From Malus domestica (taxonomy: Eukaryota; Streptophyta; Magnoliopsida; Rosales; Rosaceae): 64,000 bases of DNA. The number at the start of each line of letters is the position of its first letter. The first letter of the stretch is position 1. Made by a program: the position numbers and the translations under genes. Below are positions 58,320 to 64,000 of the stretch, in pieces. A model generated the notes under the pieces. The model searched no databases, was not told the origin of the DNA, and saw only the letters and a list, made by a program, of their open reading frames with translations. The stretch spans positions 8,388,501 through 8,452,500 of the forward strand of contig NC_091672.1 of the NCBI RefSeq assembly GCF_042453785.1. The letters run 5' to 3'.

Positions 58320-59724
58320 GTAAGTTTTCCGTTTCATCTACAGATATAGAAACAAAGAATAACCTCCAAGGTTGTCGTTCGTTCTTTCAGAAAGATTATT
58401 CCTTATCTGTTTGTCCTCAGTTGCAGTTTTGTTCGATTGTTACTATGTTTTTGTGTGCGTATGTTTGAGTAAGATTCTTATTAATTAGTCAAGAAACAGA
58501 AACATGAAGTGGGTCGAATGAAAATGCAAGAAAAAATGAAGAAAATTGAATGCTTATGTTTCAGTAAATAGGAAATTGTAATGGGGTTTTCACTTGTAGG
58601 TCCTTGATAGATTTATAATTTAGAGAAAAACCACTTTAAACCTAATACTTTACGAAAATACCCAATTGACTCACTTGGTAACGGGGGAAGTATTTCACAA
58701 CTAAGAATAGTTAAGAGTATGTGTATAGATGAGGGTTTTTTTTTTTTTTTTTTCCTCCAATTGGGCTCATGAGGTGTTTTTGTATGAAACTTATAGTTGT
58801 CGGGGTGTTTTTTTGATTTACTTAATGGACAGGGCGGTTTATGCTATGAAGGTTATGAGAGTTATAAGTAAATAAATTGACTTGGTTATTCTCCAGTATT
58901 GTGAACTAACTCAGATCTCTTGAAGAAGAGTCATTTATTTAGGTTCTCTGCTTTGCAGTTGGTTTGGAGAATGCATTTTAGACATGCAACAGATTTGGAC
59001 TTGAATTTCAGTCTTATGTTGGGATACCCGTCTGGCGGCTGGGACTGGACTGGAATCCTGTCGCAGGATTAGGACTGAGTCCAGTACTGTACCATAGAGT
59101 CCCGGCTTGGGAGGGGATTATTTGGTAAACGGGGGTGTGTACCCCCTCTTGTTTCTCTCTCATTGTGTGAGCTATTAGTCTCTCTCATCACGTAAATCCA
59201 CATGATGAGAAAGATACTAATAGCTCACACGATGATATAGATACTGATAGTAGGGGGATATACCTCCGGTTGCATGTTAGATTCTCCCGACCCTTGGGGA
59301 GGAGACATGTTGTCTTTGATAAGTGGGAAAGTTATCTAATTTAACCGAGTCTTAGTCCCACTATTGTTAAGCTCATCGAGCATAGGCCACAACAGTTATT
59401 CCATTTTAATTGGTCTTGCCCTCTCTAGTCCCAGCCACCAAATAAAAACTAGGCTAGTTGTTCTTAATTGGCAATTCAAACAGATAGGGAACTATCTAGA
59501 TTCAAAGTATCTTGAAGTAGGATATGAAGGCTGACTTTCAAATTCTGCCCAAGTTGAAGGAACGGTCTTCATCTCTTACTTCAACATACCTTGAATCTAG
59601 CAAGTTATCCCATCTACCAATCCAAAGGGACCAAACGTGACCTTAGGGGATATTTTGAATGCCTTCCTTTTTGGTTGTCATTGCATATTCTCTCATGAAA
59701 CTGGGTTATGTTTCTCATCGGCAG
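58320..59724. other. Putative leader intron or intergenic stretch, with a MITE
   Basis: AT-rich with a T-run at 58738-58754 and an inverted-repeat element at 59131-59266. No coding sequence seen. It is an intron only if the leader-exon model at 58131 is right. Confidence 0.4.
59131..59266. mobile_element. Small inverted-repeat MITE
   Basis: Arms 59131-59197 and 59202-59266 pair imperfectly: CATTGTGTGAGCTATTAGT and CTCTCATCA on the left, with TACTAATAGCTCACACGATG on the right. The outer ends have G/C-runs (GGGGGTGTGTACCCCC and GTAGGGGGATATACC). No coding capacity. Confidence 0.6.
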
Positions 59725-59738
59725 TTTGAAATTTGAAG

Positions 59739-60084
59739 ATGCCTGCAAAATACATCATTCCTGCTGTTTTGGGATCATTTGCAGTGGCATGGACAGCTGA
59801 CCATTATTTCGCTGACAAGAAAATATTTGGAGGCAAGTTTGTTCTATTTACATTGCTATGGGTTTTTTTTAGGAAATTTATTGCGTAATAGTTGTTGCAA
59901 TAGCCTGATGGCATTATGTTTGTTGCTAAACTCAGGAAGTACTCCGTCAACTGTTGCAAACAAAGAATGGTGGGAAGAAACTGACAAGAAGTTTCAGGCA
60001 TGGCCTCGGACTGCCGGTCCACCGGTGGTCATGAATCCCATTAGCCGTCAGAATTTCATTGTCAAGTCCCGCACCGACTCTTGA
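59739..60084 (+). CDS. Small single-span protein of a conserved plant family
   Basis: Two exons, 59739-59832 and 59936-60084, give 80 residues. The intron has a GC donor (GGAG/GCAAGT) and an AG acceptor; only this splice keeps the frame. Residues about 5-24 (YIIPAVLGSFAVAWTADHYF) form one membrane span. The rest is charged and ends with EWWEETDKKFQAWPRTAGPP and VVMNPISRQNFIVKSR, which I recall as highly conserved among plant proteins of this size. Size and layout resemble accessory subunits of mitochondrial inner-membrane complexes, but I cannot assign it to one. Confidence 0.8.
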
Positions 60085-61231
60085 AGATTTTCCGGATCTT
60101 CACTCCGTTTATGTGTGTTGTGAGCTGAAAGCATGATTGAAGGATTGGCAGAATAAATGTTAGGCTGGTTTGAGAATGTTGTGATGTGAACTTTTTTGTA
60201 CCAAAAGAAAAATGTCAGGGAATCCTAAATCTGAGGTACAATAACCCAACAATGAATCACCGTGTATAAATTATCACTCTTCGGGATTTTATCGATATGT
60301 CTCTATTTGAATGAAACAGTCAATATTTGGTCAGTATGTCGTCTCTTAATCATTTCAACAAGGGGATTGGGATTTGTAAAATCCTCATTTCAGTCAATTT
60401 CCGGTTATTTAAGCTTTAACTAGAAACAGATGGCCTCAAGGCTCCCCAACAAGCTTAAGTGGATGGAGAATTCTCACGTACCAAAGCTTGGATCTGATGC
60501 GTTCACAATTGAGAAATGATGGTTAGGCGAAGCTGTCTCCAACCGAAAGGGTTAAACATAGCCCAATTACAATTATATCCTTACAAAAAATTATTCTTAA
60601 ATGAACGGTGTCAAGTCATTCATGCCATTTTCAACTGAATCGATTAAATATAGCTCCAATAATTTATTAGTTTTAAGCTTATAACATAAATTTATTAGTT
60701 GGTATAATTAAACTACCATTGGATGTTTTTAAATCTAGCCATCGAATTTGAATCAGTTATTGCAATTGAGGAGCTGAGCCTCCAAAAAAAGGGCTAAGAG
60801 GGAGACCACATTTGGCCTAGTCATCGGTTGAAGATGAGTTTTTGCGCAAATCAGGTCATTTTTCGGCTTTTGAACCTTTAGCCTTCTCCATTGGAAATCA
60901 CCTAAGTGATTTGAATCAGATATGGACTAGTTTTTCATTGCAAAAGGGTGTGAACTTGATTGAATGAGAAGCCATAACATGCACCTTCACATATAAATCT
61001 CAAAAACCAGGAACTACAACATATGATATGGACCTAATATGTAAACAGAAACTTAGACTAATCCTTTCCAGTGGGAGGACTTTCCCTGCATTCATCCACC
61101 CCCTCTTCCTGCTTCAACGCGAACCGATTACAACCGCCTTTTCACTTCATTCCTTGAACACCGCGAACAACCAGATGGATGATACGATTGATGCGTTCAG
61201 GGCATAGAAGACTCAAATGACTTACCATCCA
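60085..61231. other. Intergenic between convergent genes
   Basis: 3' flanks of the small membrane-protein gene and of the PXC3-like receptor kinase, which converge here. AT-rich, no supported gene or element. Confidence 0.6.
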
Positions 61232-63997
61232 TCAGTTTTTCTTGATTTCTTCCAGCATTTCCACAACCTTCTTCATTTTCGGACGTTTGGCAGGTATGCT
61301 GTCAGTGCAGAGCAAAGCAATCTTCAGTGCTGCAAGCATTTCTTTCCTCCAACCGAAGGACACAGTGCTGAGCCTTGCATCAAGAATCTGCTCCGGGGTT
61401 TCGCCTCTTGCCGGAGCATTATGCACCCACGTCACCAAATCTACCCCCTCGTCAAAGGCTTCATCTACTGGTAATTTGGTTGTAAGGATCTCAAGCAAAA
61501 CAACACCATAGCTATAGACATTTCCAGGCGCTGTAACTTGCATTGTATATGCATATTCTGATGACAGAAGAGAGGAAGAACACAAAACTAGATTAGCACA
61601 CTAACAAAGCTACCAAGTGAAAGGAATGAAGAATAAACTGTATAAAAAAAACATACCTGGAGGAATGTAGCCAAAGGAGCCTGCAACCGCGCTGATACTG
61701 GCTGTACCTCTGGATGGATCCAAGAGCTTCGATATCTCAATCTCTCCAACCAAAGGATTGGAGTTAGCATCCAGAAGAACATTACCAGAAGAAATATCGA
61801 GATGGATAATCGCTACATGGTGAAGGAAAGCCAACCCTTCTGCTACTCCTATGGCAATAGAGAGTCTTTTTGGCCAGTCAGGTTCATATTCGGGCAGCTT
61901 TGTGGATTCATGAAGAAGCTGACATAATGTCCCATAGGGCAAGTAATGATGCAGCAAGAGAGCAACGTCCTCGTAAATAACAAATCCGATAGGACGCACT
62001 AGGTTATCATGACAGAGTTTGCTCAGCCTTTCGAGCTCTCGGATCATCTTATTCTGGTGATGAATGATTGTCCTGTCCATAGATTTCAGTCTCTTCACAG
62101 ATATGATTAGCCCAGACGGCATAACAGCCTTGTAAACCGTGCTAAAGGTCCCGGTACTGATCTTGTTTGAAGCCTTCATGGTTGCTTTAACAGCACTATC
62201 AAGATCTATTGCTTGTTTGAGATTCTCAACAAAGACAGTGCCTGCTGCTATCACCGGTAGGTTGTTGGCTGCCTCGTCTTCAGTCCCTGCAGCATTTTCT
62301 GCCTTCTCCTGTCTCTCTCTTATCATAAACAGCAAAACAACAATGGTTACCGATATAAAAACTGCTAAACCAGAGCCGATAACTGCCAGTATGAACCTGT
62401 AAGAACCCCTATGATGGTAATTTGCACGGTCACCACCGTTAGAATTTTCACATAAGGAGCTCAGTGGTTCTCCACAAAGCCCTTTATTCCCAAGAAAACT
62501 TGAATTCAAACTCTTCTGGAATGGCACGAATGTTGGTACCGGGCCAGTGAACAGATTGTTGGAGAAATTAACCTCTATCAAGCTTAACATGCCCTTAAGT
62601 GCAGTTGGAATAGCATCAGAGAGCTGATTGTTGGAGACATCAAGAGAAACCAGCTTGTCAAGTTTCCCTAAATCCGCGGGAATAGGTCCGCGGAGATGGT
62701 TGAAGCTTAAGTTTAAGGCGATCTGCAAGTTTTTGATATGACCAATTTCAGGAGGGATACTGCCAGTCAAATAGTTTCTTCCCATCTGCAACTCAAGCAG
62801 TTTAACACAGTTTCCAATCTCATGAGGTATCTCCCCCCGAATCGAATTCTGACCCAATAGCAAGTATTGCAATCTCGACATGTTGCAGATATCACTTGGT
62901 ATGGAACCATTGATTCTGTTATTGCTCAGATCAAGCTTGTTAAGATTCTTGCAATCAAGAATTGATTTCGGAATATCTCCAAACAGACTGTTGCCGGAGA
63001 GAATCAATTCCTGCAGATTCATGAGCTGGCCAAGCTCCAGAGGAATTTTCCCGGTAAATCCATTTGAGGCTAAATTTAGGAGGGTGATATTGGAGCACTT
63101 GGAAAACTCGGGAGTAATCTCACCAGAAAGATTGTTATTGTCTGCCTCAAAGTATGTAAGGCTACTAACATTTCCAATTGCATGAGGAATGCTACCTATA
63201 AGATTATTGTTACCAATTCGAATACTCGAAAGGCTACTGCAGCTTCCAATTTCTTCAGGAATATCTCCACCTAGTCTGTTCTGGGTCAGAACCAAAAACT
63301 CCAGATTCCCTGAAGCAAAAATGCTTTTGGGAATTGGGCCTTCTAGCTGGTTAGAATGCAGATTCAACAATTCGAGCTTAGAAACTGAGCCTAGAGTATC
63401 TGGAATTTTACCCTCAAATGCATTCTCATAGGCAGTAAAAACTCTCAAGTTGGTGAAATTCCCCACCCAAAGTGGGATAACACCACTCAACTTATTACTA
63501 GAAATTTGAAAATCCTCTAACTTCTCCAGCCCCTGAATTTCATCAGGTATTTCTTCTACTAGAAAGTTATTGGAAAGGTTCAATGATCTAAGGTTTCTGA
63601 GATTACCGAGTTCAGGCGGAATTGAACCTCCAAACTTATTCAAAGCCAAATCAAGAAACTCAAGCTGTGACAAATTCCCAAAAGCTGAAGGAATTGGTCC
63701 ATGGAAATCATTGTACGACAAGTCAAGCCTCTTCAAAGCCTTGAGCTCAGAAACAAGAGTCACATTACCTCGGAGGTTCTGGTGCGAAAGATCAAGCTTT
63801 TCCACCATGGAATGATTCAAACCGCAGCCAATGCCGGGCCAAGAGCAGTAATCTGAGCCGTTGCCACCCCATCCGAGTACTCCGAGCTCTTCGGTAATGG
63901 CGAGCAATGTAGCTTGATCATGAAGCTGAGCAGCCACAAGATGAGACTTGGATAGAAACCCAACAAGAAGAACATAAAACAAACACAAAACCTCCAT
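61232..63997 (-). CDS. LRR receptor-like (pseudo)kinase, PXC3 type
   Basis: Two exons on minus, 63997-61657 and 61557-61232, give 888 residues. In order: signal peptide (about 1-23), an N-terminal LRR cap with CSWPGIGC, about 17 leucine-rich repeats (about 65-500), a membrane span near 531-556 and a kinase-like domain (about 600-885). Sequence and length match the PXC3 group, PXY/TDR-correlated receptors linked to vascular development. The ATP-binding lysine is present (SVKRLK, Lys635), but the catalytic HRD is HLD (Asp734) and the DFG position is GEI (751-753). Loss of the metal-binding aspartate suggests a pseudokinase or very weak enzyme, as in the family. The single intron splits Glu at PP/EYAYT, a common position in such kinases. 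The promoter lies beyond the window. Confidence 0.93.
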
Positions 63998-64000
63998 TTT

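Overview
This is nuclear DNA of a flowering plant. It has GT-AG introns, AT-rich intergenic DNA and many nested retroelements. The polygalacturonase pair resembles the fruit-type enzymes of apple, and the repeats look like those of the apple/pear group, so Rosaceae (tribe Maleae: Malus or Pyrus) is my best guess. No organellar or bacterial DNA, tRNA gene or CRISPR array is evident. Gene models below were built by hand: splice sites were chosen so that exons join in frame and match the family.

Layout. (1) 1-24914: a local duplication. Two nearly identical polygalacturonase genes (A, 4517-9405; B, 20467-24658), both intact at 469 codons, lie in units that each begin with the same reverse-strand U6 snRNA retropseudogene. 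About 8 kb of repeats separates them: a 95-bp minisatellite, an AAGCTTCA-rich array, an old LTR-type element (copy 1, about 11070-15075) with an antisense coiled-coil pseudogene, and 34-bp tandem repeats. (2) 25592-27462: an AN1/C2H2 zinc-finger stress-associated protein. (3) 29721-52748: a 19-exon EFR3/SEMI-ROLLED LEAF 2-type gene (1036 codons) whose introns 2 and 6 each carry a multi-kilobase chimeric retroelement. (4) 54877-56645: RNA polymerase subunit RPB12. (5) 59739-60084: a small single-span protein whose intron has a GC donor. (6) 61232-63997, minus: a PXC3-like leucine-rich-repeat receptor with a degenerate kinase active site.

The most unusual feature is the pair of chimeras in the EFR3-like gene. 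Each is an RTE-type LINE followed by about 4 kb of LTR-element DNA holding an antisense 224-codon coiled-coil ORF, then a second copy of the LINE 3' end with its (TTG)n tail. The copy in intron 2 (31808-39504, minus) is bounded by a perfect 21-bp target-site duplication, so the whole 7.7 kb was inserted at once. The copy in intron 6 (41910-47285, plus) has the same internal junctions but is 5'-truncated. This indicates a composite LINE that mobilises cargo. The two copies are inverted around exons 3-6, so the pre-mRNA could form a very long hairpin.

Limits: copy numbers, identities and element edges are by eye. No alignment or database search was run.
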